Shown: positions 54,750 to 64,000, counted from the stretch's first letter. The stretch: DNA of 64,000 nucleotides from Cladocopium goreaui (GCA_947184155.2 CAMXCT020000269.1:147501-211500), one strand, 5' to 3'. A program made the numbers and translations. The notes: generated by a model not told the origin, from the sequence alone.

Positions 54750-56570
54750 GCCAAACATTCAACTATCGTAAAAATCACCTATGTATTCCCAAATGAATTG
54801 CCTAATTGAAAACGAATACATAAGGGAACTTTCCAAAAAAAATAAAATCATCATAAATCATCTATCTATTCCCAAATGAATTGCCTAATTGAAAACGAAT
54901 ACATAAGGGAACTTTCCCCCCCAAAAAAAACACGTATGTATTCCCAAATGAATTGCCTAATTGAAAACGATTACATAAAAGGAACTTTCCAAAAAAAACG
55001 CCTATGTATTCCCAAATGAATTGCCTAATTGAAAACGATTACATAAAGGGAACTTTCCAAAAAAACAAAAAATCACCTATGTATTCCCAAATGAATTGCC
55101 TAATTGAAAACGAATACATACAGTGAACTTTCTTGGAACTTTTAGTATTCACAAATGAATTGCCTAATTGAAAACGAATACATAAAGTGAACTTTCTTGG
55201 AACTTTAGTATTCACAAATGAATTGCCTAATTGAAAACGAATGCATAAAGTGAACTTTCTTGGAACTTTAGTATTCACAAATGAATTGCCTAATTGAAAA
55301 CGCATACATAAAGTGAACTTTCTTGAAAGGGTTTAGTAAGGAAAGGGTTTAGTAAGGAAATCGACCATTTGAGCCTTGTTGATTTTTTTGCACTCCAGAA
55401 CTTTTCAGGCAAGATTTGGAGTTTGGAGTTTACTGCTTCCAGCTCAAAGAGTCTTGAGGGCTTCAGAAAGGGTTTGAGAAAGGGTTCAACTAGGAAAGGA
55501 ATTGAGAAACAAATTTAATTAACCACCAAAATTTTAGAACCCTGAAATCCAAATACTTTATTTAGGGGTGTGCAAACATACATTATTATTTTGATGTCAG
55601 GGGACTTCAAGGCTACCCCCTTTGCGCGATTGTTTTTTGGCATTTTTTGAAAGGGTTTAGTAAGGAAATCGACCATTTGAGCCTTGTTGATTTTTTTGCA
55701 CTCCAGAACTTTTCAGGCAAGATTTGGAGTTTGGAGTTTACTGCTTCCAGCTCAAAGAGTCTTGAGGGCTTCAGAAAGGGTTTGAGAAAGGGTTCAACTA
55801 GGAAAGGAATTGAGAAACAAATTTAATTAACCACCAAAATTTTAGAACGCTGAAATCCAAATACTTTATTTAGGGGTGTGCAAACATACATTATTATTTT
55901 GATGTCATGGGGACTTCAAGGCTACCCCCTTTGCGCGATTGTTTTTTGGCATTTTTTGAAAGGGTTTAGTAAGGAAATCGACCATTTGAGCCTTGTTGAT
56001 TTTTTTGCACTCCAGAACTTTTCAGGCAAGATTTGGAGTTTGGAGTTTACTGCTTCCAGCTCAAAGAGTCTTGCGGGCTTCAGAAAGGTTTGAGAAAGGG
56101 TTCAACTAGGAAAGGAATTGAGAAACAAATTTAATTAACCACCAAAATTTTAGAACCCTGAAATCCAAATACTTTATTTAGGGGTGTGCAAACATACATT
56201 ATTATTTTGATGTCAGGGGACTTCAAGGCTACCCCCTTTGCGCGATTGTTTTTTGGCATTTTTTGAAAGGGTTTAGTAAGGAAATCGACCATTTGAGCCT
56301 TGTTGATTTTTTTGCACTCCAGAACTTTTCCAAAAAAACACATCACCTATGTATTCCCAAATGAATTCCCTAATTGAAAACGAATACATAAGGGAACTTT
56401 CCCTCCAAAAAAAAAATAACCTATGTATTCCCAAATGAATCGCCTAATTGAAAACGAATACATAAGGGAACTTTCCCTCAAAAAAAAAAACACCTATGTA
56501 TTCCCAAATGAATTGCCTAATTAAAAACGAATACTAAAGGGAAAAAACGGAAAAAAACGGGGAAAAAAAA
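54750..56570. repeat. compound tandem array: 65-80-bp units interrupted by 308-bp units
   Basis: Units of 65-80 bp (CCTATGTATTCCCAAATGAA, TTGCCTAATTGAAAACGAAT, ACATAAGGGAACTTTCC, poly-A) run from 54750 to about 55320 and again from about 56340 to 56545. Between them lie three full and one partial copies of a 308-bp unit: the TCGACCATTTGAGCCTTGTT landmark is at 55361, 55669, 55978 and 56285. The short units have ATTCACAAATG variants at 55145-55320. No gene; a minus-strand open frame here is repeat-derived. Confidence 0.92.
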
Positions 56571-56645
56571 GTTGGCGTACTTTATTGCGGGGGGGTTTTA
56601 TTATTGTGAACCGGGAGTTGGCGTACTTTATTGCGGGGGGGGTTA
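56565..56645. repeat. direct repeat GTTGGCGTACTTTATTGCGG
   Basis: Two copies of a 27-bp G-run-ending segment at about 56571 and 56608. Confidence 0.85.
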
Positions 56646-56859
56646 TTAACGCCATGTGAACATTACTGGTCCTAATGAACCATAGTTTTGTTCATTTTGT
56701 TTCCAGTTCCTATACTTTACCGGAGGGATCTCAACCGTTATCCACACGTTCTCCCTGACGAATATGGACGATTTTCCGGTTGTGCCCCGTGGACTTCCAT
56801 GCACATGTTTTGGTTGTTGGTGGTTTTGGATCCATGCTATTTCATTCACACACACACAC

Positions 56860-56956
56860 CTGGTTGGTGGTTTGGAACATTTTTTATTGTCCATCATATA
56901 TGGGATAACCCTTCCCATTGACTAATATTTTCAAGATGGTTAAAACCACCAACCAG
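56860..56956. mobile_element. MITE-like inverted repeat, family B (complete)
   Basis: A 97-bp element with ends CTGGTTGGTGGTTT / AAACCACCAACCAG, the best-preserved member of the family. Confidence 0.88.
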
Positions 56957-57299
56957 ACACATATGTATTGTAGTCCAGTGGGGGCAAGACTTAAATTGCA
57001 GCACGTGCAGTTGTTGCCTCGGCAAGACTCATCAGTGCCATGTCCACGTGGTTCTTGTGATGCGTCCAAAGGGTGAAAGCTAGTTGGGAACCACAGATTG
57101 GCCGGTCATTTTGGTTAAATTAATTGATAAATTTTAAAACATGTTTAATTGCTCCCAGCAAGTGGTTCATGTTTGCTTTGTCACCACATTGCGCTCATCA
57201 TTTTTCAGAGAAATCCCCGGATTTCACATCAATTGCATGAGACACATTAAAGACATTGAGAAACCGTGGGATGATATATCTTGAAAAAATGCAATCTGT

Positions 57300-57434
57300 T
57301 TCATTTACAATGGGGTAAACCCGCCAATGTTGCTGACCCACTTCCTGCACACTGGAATCCACATGGAAGAATCGCTACTTCTGAGGATGTTTTCCCAGAA
57401 GAACTGCGGATTGGTCCTTGGCCTCTTGGCCGAC
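57300..57434 (+). CDS. membrane protein exon: LPAHWNPHG motif
   Basis: Ends RIGPWPLGR plus two bases at a GT donor (57435); the joined codon is Arg. The 5' boundary is uncertain because no AG lies close upstream; the frame is open at least from about 57290. Confidence 0.55.
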
Positions 57435-58818
57435 GGTAAAATTTCGATGTTTCATTTTCAGGAGAAGGGGAGGGTAAATCCAGACAAGCACAACTTACTG
57501 TAGAAGAACAATTAGTGAATGAATCTGTCATTATTTAGATTGTATATAATATAGAAATAATAATATATATATATATGTATATATACATCAGATACAATAC
57601 GCGTCAGCACCACCCTGTGGAGCCCGCAACATTGTACCAGCAGTGCCAGTACTCACGGGTCCCTTTGTTGGTCGGCACTGGTGCCCCAGTTGTGGCCGCG
57701 ACAACCTCGATACGATTCTATCTGAATGCATCACAATCAGAATGCATCCAGAGTTGTTTTGGTCTTGGACAAAATCTATCAAAACCTTTATTTGACTCAG
57801 GCGACGTTGTCAATATTGTCCATGCTGTCCATTTGCATGTTTCATCCCTCCACCAGGTCTCTTGCGGCCAAAGTTTTCTTGACCGCTTTGGTGCTGCTGG
57901 TGATCTTTTCCGTTCCCATGCTGGAGATGCCAAAGATTCAGTCGACGGAGCACAAGCCTTTGCAGCCCGGTGGGCGCTTTAAACTGTACAAACCAGCCTT
58001 CTGGGGATGGTTGGATGCGGTTGGTATACCGTATCAATCTCCACCCCGGAGAAATGTTGGCGCCCCTGGTTGCTCTAAATTGGTAGCATTGTCACAGCAG
58101 ACTGTAATAGACTTTGAATATCTCTTTAAGTCACTCTCTGGGGTTGCGCGCCCAATGATCAGCACGAGATTGTTGTTATCATCCCAGGCATTCCGCTGGA
58201 AATGGACAATGACCAGCCATTTTGGGATTCAGCCCATGACATTGAAGGTATGCGGCTGTGTCCATCTACATGCTGCTGGTCCAAGCTCACACAGTGCACA
58301 AGTACAAAGGTTGGCCCTTGGTCACCTACACCTGCAGCTGGGCCAAGACCCTGATTTTTGGGATCAGGGATCGCCAGGGCGCCGGGGGGTCCTGAAACTC
58401 CGGAAAGTACCGTATATAAATCTGTACGATTCAATTCGACGTCACGACGTCACCCCCGAATTAACGAGGCAGAATTTTGAAATTAAGGGGATATGTACAT
58501 AAGTACCTAGCCCTCTGCCTGTACCCGATCCCGCTTGCTCGCGAAGCGCATTGTTGACAACGAGCTCTTGGTTGGGTGAGAGAGAGGGGAGAGACGAAAA
58601 GGATGTTGGAAGAAGAGTCGAAAATAAATGTATACAATTATATGATAATATTACATGTAAATTACTGTGTATACATATGTATGCACGCGGAGAGAGTATA
58701 TATATATAGTATAATCTGTTTGTCAATTTTCCCATCAGTGGATTTCCTTGCTTTTCAGGGGTTCATTTCAGCATGTTTCGCCAGTATCTTTTCCATTCAA
58801 GTTGCCAGCCCCAACTGA
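57300..58818 (+). CDS. membrane protein of unknown function, multi-exon (3' part)
   Basis: Four exons join in phase: about 57300-57434, 57857-57973, 58248-58368, 58759-58818. Seen: NVADPLPAHWNPHGRIA, faintly like the LP..(V/I)P.H(F/W)N..G motif of DUF1648; VFPEELRIGPWPLGRR; a first membrane segment FLTALVLLVIFSVPML; YAAVSIYMLLVQAHTVHKYK with a second hydrophobic stretch; WPLVTYTCSWAKTLIFGIR; and a third, GFISACFASIFSIQVAS, then PN and stop TGA at 58816-58818. Donors are GT, GC, GA. The start and upstream exons are not identified. A transporter-like or transmembrane regulatory role is possible, but no function is assigned. Confidence 0.55.
57857..57973 (+). CDS. membrane protein exon: first TM segment
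   Basis: AG|G acceptor (CACCAG|GTCT), reads SLAAKVFLTALVLLVIFSVP, MLEMPKIQSTEHKPLQPG; GC donor at 57974. Confidence 0.65.
58248..58368 (+). CDS. membrane protein exon: second TM segment
   Basis: AG|G acceptor, reads YAAVSIYMLLVQAHTVHKYK, GWPLVTYTCSWAKTLIFGIR; GA donor at 58369 (or read-through to a stop at about 58392). Confidence 0.62.
58759..58818 (+). CDS. membrane protein last exon
   Basis: AG|G acceptor, reads GFISACFASIFSIQVASPN and stop. Confidence 0.6.
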   Translation, partial: GFISACFASIFSIQVASPN

Positions 58819-60161
58819 GGCGTGTCCTACTTTCTGTTGAACCTACATTTTCTCTTTCATGCCCTGAACTTGCCCTCAGCAGCTGAAGTCTTGCGCTTTT
58901 CATCCCTGGCTATGGCGACAGTGACAACCACAGCAGCTGGGATGAGACCAGCCGGGGCTTTCCGGGCTGAAGTATGAGTCCTGGACAGTCAGGTTGTTGG
59001 GGTTCTCATGACCAGGGTCACTAAGTGTCATTAGGTTTGCTTTCAGAAGCTGAGAGGGGTCCATGCCCATCCCTTTTATACAGATGTCGCAGGAATCCCA
59101 CCCAATCTAATCCAGTGTCATCTTATCTAATCTCATCTTATCTCATCTCATTTATCGTACCTATCTACATCATTTTATCTTATTGCATCGTATCTTGTCT
59201 TATCTTGTCTTATCTTGTCGTGTCTTATTTTTGTCTTATTGTTTCGATCTATCATATCTATATCTTCTCTTATCCGATTATATCTTATCTTATTCTATCT
59301 GATCCTATCCCATCAAATTATATCCTGTCCTAAGTATACATTTATATTTCAATTAAACCCATATATTTCCATAGGTTTATGCTATGTATATTGGGACCTT
59401 GGAACGACCTCACCAGGCAATTTATACTGTAGTCCAGAAAAACACCCCAACATTGTGAAACTTGATTTGCGGAGCCCAAAAGAAATGCCTGGACATCTCC
59501 GCAGTATTGGAAGTTTTGGCAGATGCATAGTAAATGTTAGTCATTGCGCTTGTTCAGACTTGTTCCACAACCATGGCCTGACACAGCATCATAGGCTGTC
59601 AGGCTCAATCTGGCGCGTGCTGTGTGTGTGTGTACCATCTGAACAGATGTAAAACTTCTGATTGGTTTTCACTAATTTGCAGGGGGCACCTGGAGCATGG
59701 ATAGGTCAGGTGCCAACGAAGACACCTATCCAATGCTTGTGATATCACGGCTGATCACCGTGACGTACCTGCCAATTTACTGAAATGGGAAGAGGCTCAA
59801 CCCAAGAACCTCCACGTCGTCCATTTGAAATTTCAATTTACTGCACTGTTGACGCAATCTGGAATCAATTTTGACATTTACATGCATCAGAACCTTCCTC
59901 AGATTTTCGCCGAAACCATATCGCCGACAGTATTATGTTTTTTGACTTATTTTCGCCGAGATCCTGTCGCCGACGAACTATGGGTTATTTTGGGAAACAA
60001 TCGCCGAAATATTATTTTGGATTTCAACATGCTGGTCAAAACTCTATGGAATCTGGTTATGACTACGTTTGACAATTTCGGATGCCCTACATCGTTTGCG
60101 AGAAGTACCTCATGTGGCTCTTTTATTCATCTAATAATCTAGGCTGGTTTGCATGTTTCAG
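58819..60161. other. mostly non-coding
   Basis: A short ATG frame at about 58912-58974 (MATVTTTAAGMRPAGAFRAE) may be in the 3' UTR. A TATCT/TCTTA microsatellite spans 59095-59335. A 105-codon frame at 59825-60142 contains five TCGCCGA motifs and is not convincing as protein. Confidence 0.35.
59095..59340. repeat. TCTTA/TATCT degenerate microsatellite
   Basis: Pentanucleotide-like array (ATCTTATCTCATCT, TTATCTTGTC). Confidence 0.9.
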
Positions 60162-60267
60162 GATTCAGTTCCTGCCGGATCATATAATGATCCATTCTTG
60201 TCTAGTGTGATTTCCATGGTGGCTCCGACATGGTGCCATGGAGCCATTGGAGGCAACCCTCTTCAGG
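60162..60267 (+). CDS. exon of unrecognised gene
   Basis: AG|G acceptor (TGTTTCAG|GAT) and a canonical GTGAGT donor (60268). Reads DSVPAGSYNDPFLSSVISMV, APTWCHGAIGGNPLQ. Strongly coding-like. It may join to 60395, in phase as GTPVLRSFKGSHSECS, or with a GA donor at 60270 as GPQCCVLSREAIPNVLKP ending in a stop at 60493. Confidence 0.55.
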
Positions 60268-60741
60268 GTGAGTGTTGACAGACTTGAATTCTGAATTTAC
60301 ACGTTTCAACTCAGTAATTCATTTAAGTAAAGTGCAACAGCCAGCCTTTCGGTTATTCGCCTTTTGTGATGTCCCGCCGCTCCTATTGTCCCAGGGACCC
60401 CAGTGCTGCGTTCTTTCAAGGGAAGCCATTCCGAATGTTCTGAAACCTCCGTTTTTTGCAGCTGCTTTGCAACACCGTTGCATCAAATCATGACAGAGAA
60501 ATCAGGCAGGCACACGACTTTCAGGTGTGGTGATCCTTTCTTTTGATGGTTGTCTGGTGAGGTGAAACATATTGTGCACCTAATTCGTTGGAACTTGCAA
60601 GCTGTTTTATGCCATTGCGGCACGACTTGACCACGGTCCCGGTGCAGGGAATAATTGCACGATTTTGTAGGTAGTTAGGGACTGAATCCTGTATGTGAAA
60701 CTTTTTACAATTGTCCACTTTTGTTTTGACCTACTGAAGCG

Positions 60742-63360
60742 ATGCATCCGTGGAACACTCCAACATCATGGCCTGCTCCACCACAGCCTTCGAACCCATC
60801 TTCGACGTGGCCGCAATCGACACCGAGTGCACATTTATTTGGACATCCCTCGGCTTTGCATCCTACATGGTCATCCTCCGCTTCGCTCATGCCGTCTACA
60901 TCCGCCCCAACATCGTTGCCGTTCACCTCATTGACTTCGGCTCCTCATGCAGTACCAGGTCCACAACTTGTACCCACCATGCCTTCACCTTTGGCTCCTG
61001 AACCAACTATGGTACACACCGCTCCGTCGACTTTTCCATCTCCTATGGCACCTACCGCTCCACCCGCGTGGCCTTCCACTTCGGCTCCATCCCCTACATC
61101 GACTACACCACCTACATCGACTATGACACCAACTCCTTTGCCCAGTTCTCCATACCCACCTCACCACATTCAACCTCCATTACAGATGGACGCATCGACG
61201 ATCCCTCCAAATGAGCCTTCACCACGGCCCCCAGCAGTCAAAGCAGCTCCCAGGCATCGCTCTGACAAAAGACCGGATCGACCGCGCAGACCAGCTCCGA
61301 AAACCCCTCCTCACGCTACACCATCGACACCTCAGACAGCACCGACTTCATCCGTTCCACCTGAACTTGCATCCCTGGGTTCCACCGCACAACAACTGGC
61401 CGAATCTGTTCGACTTATCCAAGCTCAGCAACTATTACTCATGGATTCTCAACGGGCACAAGAACAACGTCAACTCCTTCTTCAACAAGATGAACATCCA
61501 CCGAATCCTACACCACAGATACCGCCACCTACACCTACACCACCACTGATCGCCACGCCTCCACCTGCACCAAAGGCCAGACCCACCGAACCGGACGTTC
61601 AGGACCATCGCATTGTCCCAGCTCCAACCATCGCTCCTCCTCACCAACCACACGGTCCACCACCACCAACACGCCGACCACGATCCCGAACTCCAAGATC
61701 ACGTTCCCATCGACCTTCTGTACATTCCTATCGCCTTCGCCATTCTCCTCCACGTACAGAGCGACCTCGTTCTCCTCTCCCTCGTCATCGATCATCTACG
61801 AAACCCGACAAGAGCCGCAGAACACCATCTCCATACAGACGACGCTCACCACCACGACGCCGCTCTCCTGTGGTCCCTCGACGTCACCGCTCCCATCCAC
61901 GCCCACGCTCCGCGACACCACGTCACCGATCCCGAGGCCGTGAAGTCATACTTCGACCTGCTGCAAACCCATCCAATCCGAACTACATTCCTACTCCTGA
62001 TGCTGATGACACCTGGGGTACATGGAACGAAAGCCACTACAACGACGCCTACGACCACCACACTGCTCGACCCAATTCTCCTACTGATCCACCACCATCG
62101 GAACCACAAACCAACCCACCAACCCACACTTCAGCACCACTCGGCGCGGTGTCCTTCCGAGTTCCGGACGGCGACAGTGAAAATTCTGAGGTTGCTGATA
62201 CCATTTCGCTCACCAAGTTTGACACGAATGACATCGACCTCGATGAAATGGTGGCGGCGGCCAATGACCCCCATAGAGTTCGATGCCTGACCGGGCTTGG
62301 CCCCGATCATGTTGTTCCTCTACGCCAATCATTGACCCCGGCTATCTTGCAGCTCTTCAACCAGTTTGTGGACGCGATGTTCGAACAGTTGGCTAAACCA
62401 TACCGCACCGTCAACAACCATCGTATTTGGATCAAAGCCAGCCAAGCCACCGTCAGGAATATTGCCAGGGCCTTTGCACAATCCGACTTACTGGACATCG
62501 AACTTGCAAAGCAAACACAAGCCTTCTATATTGAACCAGAGAACTTGCTGACCATCACGGTTCCCACAGGATTGAAGAAGAAACCAATCTACCGTGGCGA
62601 ACACATGGGCACCTACCTGATCTACCACAAGACAAGTTGGGAATCAGTTGCCAAAATTCTTGCTGAAGACTGCATCCGCCCGGCAACTTGGACAAAAAAC
62701 GAAGCCGGTATACCGACCCAATACCCGTGTTACGGGTTCTTCGGAATGTCCTCTGAGATCGCAGACACCGACAACCTACCCGGCTATGCTGTCAGGATTT
62801 GTACCTCTCAGCTTTACAAAATAGGCAAAGGACAAAACCCATCAGGCCTGCTGGCCATATGCCGCTCACCCAAATGCATCCGTGCCCTAGCTGGAGGAAA
62901 TGACCAAATCCAACGCTTGTGCAACCTTGCGGGCATCGCCAAGGGCAAAGACAATGCAACGGCTATGAACTCAAGCGCTGCATCTATATGCTACGTCGCC
63001 TCCACTCACCAGGTTTTCCCGGGCTTGATCACACACCAGACTGCGGAGACCAATGCACCTTCGGAACCTCCTGATGATTCTGCACGTCCAGTACGACCTG
63101 ACCCTTCTGCCGACGCCCCAGAACCTTCGGAGCCGGCCCCGGACGACTCTCACAATACACCGAGCCGCCGCGAGACTGCTACCTCTGGCTCCCGGGACTA
63201 TGCTCGCCGATCTTGGCATGACAATGCTGCTTGGGACAATTCCACCTACAGCCGCCGAGATCGCCGATCCTCATATTATGACGACCATTCTCGCGACCAG
63301 CACCATGAAGGCCGACCTCGTTCTCGACATTCGACCCACCACTCCAAATCTCGTTGGTGA
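60742..63360 (+). CDS. 872-codon intronless ORF: Pro/RS-rich protein with ADP-ribosyltransferase-like block
   Basis: A single uninterrupted frame, ATG 60742 to TGA 63358-63360, C-rich in base use unlike the AT-rich flanks. Residues 1-300: Pro/Ser/Thr-rich, low complexity. Residues about 308-402: Arg/Ser-rich with SRTPRSRSHRP and RSPPRRRSP, like SR splicing-factor RS domains. Residues about 505-770: globular, with YRGEHMGTYLIYHKTSWESV, AKILAEDCIRP and YPCYGFFGMSSEIADTD. His629 in YHKTS, an IL..D.IRP helix and Tyr664 in YGFFGMSSE match the spacing logic of the PARP/Tpt1 (ART) fold, where the usual pattern is HG(S/T)...IL..G...YG...S. This is a pattern-level inference only. Residues 800-872: RD/RS-rich tail. 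Intronless structure in an intron-dense locus, with further ORFs behind it, suggests ORF1 of a mobile element or a retrogene. An RNA-binding role is suggested by the RS tracts. Confidence 0.75.
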   Translation: MHPWNTPTSWPAPPQPSNPSSTWPQSTPSAHLFGHPSALHPTWSSSASLMPSTSAPTSLPFTSLTSAPHAVPGPQLVPTMPSPLAPEPTMVHTAPSTFPSPMAPTAPPAWPSTSAPSPTSTTPPTSTMTPTPLPSSPYPPHHIQPPLQMDASTIPPNEPSPRPPAVKAAPRHRSDKRPDRPRRPAPKTPPHATPSTPQTAPTSSVPPELASLGSTAQQLAESVRLIQAQQLLLMDSQRAQEQRQLLLQQDEHPPNPTPQIPPPTPTPPLIATPPPAPKARPTEPDVQDHRIVPAPTIAPPHQPHGPPPPTRRPRSRTPRSRSHRPSVHSYRLRHSPPRTERPRSPLPRHRSSTKPDKSRRTPSPYRRRSPPRRRSPVVPRRHRSHPRPRSATPRHRSRGREVILRPAANPSNPNYIPTPDADDTWGTWNESHYNDAYDHHTARPNSPTDPPPSEPQTNPPTHTSAPLGAVSFRVPDGDSENSEVADTISLTKFDTNDIDLDEMVAAANDPHRVRCLTGLGPDHVVPLRQSLTPAILQLFNQFVDAMFEQLAKPYRTVNNHRIWIKASQATVRNIARAFAQSDLLDIELAKQTQAFYIEPENLLTITVPTGLKKKPIYRGEHMGTYLIYHKTSWESVAKILAEDCIRPATWTKNEAGIPTQYPCYGFFGMSSEIADTDNLPGYAVRICTSQLYKIGKGQNPSGLLAICRSPKCIRALAGGNDQIQRLCNLAGIAKGKDNATAMNSSAASICYVASTHQVFPGLITHQTAETNAPSEPPDDSARPVRPDPSADAPEPSEPAPDDSHNTPSRRETATSGSRDYARRSWHDNAAWDNSTYSRRDRRSSYYDDHSRDQHHEGRPRSRHSTHHSKSRW

Positions 63361-63511
63361 ATTCTTTACCCTTGAGGAGTACCAGAACAAGTATCGACTA
63401 TTCTACGTCGGCGATCCAGTGAGCCTAGTGGCCCTGCCCGATTATTTTGGAGTAACAATGCTTCTCCCGACATTCGGTACTGCTGCCACTTCTTCCTCAA
63501 AAGGTTTGTGA
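63340..63511 (+). CDS. continuation in +1 frame after the 872-codon ORF
   Basis: Just past the end of the large ORF, the +1 frame reads NLVGEFFTLEEYQNKYRLFY, VGDPVSLVALPDYFGVTMLL, PTFGTAATSSSKGL, then TGA at 63509-63511. The composition is balanced and folded-protein-like, so it looks genuinely coding. It may be reached by a frameshift (programmed or mutational), by a short intron, or be the start of a second overlapping gene. Confidence 0.5.
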
Positions 63512-63562
63512 CTCGCTGCATGCTCATATTGTGGATCCTTGCGCAAGATTCGTTTTCACCTT

Positions 63563-64000
63563 ATGTTTCACACACTGGAACCTCGTATTATGTTTCACTT
63601 TTTCACTCGCACACTATCCTTGTCTCACCCTGACATTTCTCGCAGCTTTCATTCGGCAGTTCGAGCGCATTTTGACCTATTGTCTCGTGACCCTCTCTAC
63701 CTCATGGCGTCCCAGGACCTGATCTCCCAATACAGCGCGGATATGAATGGAATTCCTCCTTCCCAGCCGGATCGCTCGCGCACACCACCTCGTCATCCAC
63801 ATGGTTGGCACCAAGCAGTACCGGCGTTCCGTGGCCCGATGCACTATGCCATGACGACCCATCGACCCTTTTGGAACCCATCCGGAATACCGCCTCCACC
63901 GCCTACGTCTCCATCGTTCCCAACACGCCCACCATGGACTTCGCCTACGGCACCTTTTCCGCCCACGCCGCCTCCGAGCTCACAGACACCCCCCAACAAC
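63563..64000 (+). CDS. Pro-rich ORF, partial, runs off the window
   Basis: In the same frame as the preceding +1 stretch, the sequence is open from the codon after TGA (63512) to the end of the window, 163 codons. ATGs occur at 63563 and 63704; MASQDLISQYSADMNGIPPS follows the second. The C-terminal part becomes Pro-rich (PPPPPTSPSFPTRPPWTSPT), echoing the N-terminus of the 872-codon ORF. The product is unknown; it may be the next ORF of the same element. Confidence 0.5.
   Translation, partial: MFHTLEPRIMFHFFTRTLSLSHPDISRSFHSAVRAHFDLLSRDPLYLMASQDLISQYSADMNGIPPSQPDRSRTPPRHPHGWHQAVPAFRGPMHYAMTTHRPFWNPSGIPPPPPTSPSFPTRPPWTSPTAPFPPTPPPSSQTPPNN

Noticed and set aside
55039-55305. Minus-strand frame with three RFQLGNSFVNTK repeats
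   Set aside because: Derived from the 65-80-bp tandem units; no other coding signal.
60705-60926. Minus-strand open frames opposite the 872-codon ORF
   Set aside because: Shadows of a C-rich, Pro-biased coding strand, which yields Gly/Asp/Val-rich antisense frames.
1-64000. tRNA, rRNA and CRISPR features
   Set aside because: I looked for T-loop-like GGTTCRANYCC boxes and regular spacer arrays and found none that could be folded or supported.

Overview
The window looks like nuclear DNA of a photosynthetic dinoflagellate, most probably Symbiodiniaceae (Symbiodinium and relatives). Four things support this. (1) Genes are split into tiny exons of about 40-190 nt. (2) Intron donors are a mixture of GT, GC and GA, while acceptors are almost always AG followed by G; both can be fixed by protein continuity in conserved families. 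(3) There is a chlorophyll a-c type light-harvesting gene. (4) Every convincing gene lies on the + strand, as in dinoflagellate unidirectional gene clusters. The spaces between exons are filled with microsatellites, minisatellites and short inverted-repeat elements.

Layout. 1.6-12.1 kb: exons of an unrecognised protein, starting with an ATG exon at 1601; they may be the N-terminal part of the next gene. 12.85-28.55 kb: a SNF2-family ATPase with a RING finger between the two helicase lobes (Rad5/HLTF/SHPRH architecture). 29.6-37.8 kb: many plausible exons of one or more unrecognised genes. 39.26-47.36 kb: a plastid-targeted light-harvesting chlorophyll-binding protein in eleven exons, all joined in phase. 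48.19-51.65 kb: ribosomal stalk protein P2 in six exons, complete from ATG to stop, with no GT donor at all. 57.3-58.8 kb: a membrane protein of unknown function. 60.16-60.27 kb: one good exon of unknown family. 60.74-64.0 kb: an intronless 872-codon ORF (Pro/RS-rich with an ADP-ribosyltransferase-like block), a further coding-looking stretch in the next frame, and an open Pro-rich ORF running off the window. Its intronless structure contrasts with everything upstream and suggests a mobile element or retrogene.

Repeats. Two inverted-repeat families (about 105 bp with TACCCTCTGG ends; about 97-117 bp with CTGGTTGGTGG ends) have termini that themselves contain a GT donor and an AG acceptor, so they are candidate introners. 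Other arrays are a 2.2-kb 10-bp minisatellite, a 0.65-kb GATA array, a 1.8-kb compound array at 54.7-56.6 kb, and a roughly 750-bp inverted repeat inside a helicase intron.

The recognisable genes (chromatin/DNA-repair ATPase, plastid antenna, cytosolic ribosome stalk) have no shared pathway; they are simply neighbours transcribed in the same direction. Exon boundaries were derived by reading frames and phases by eye. Those in the helicase, antenna and P2 genes are well constrained; those elsewhere are provisional.
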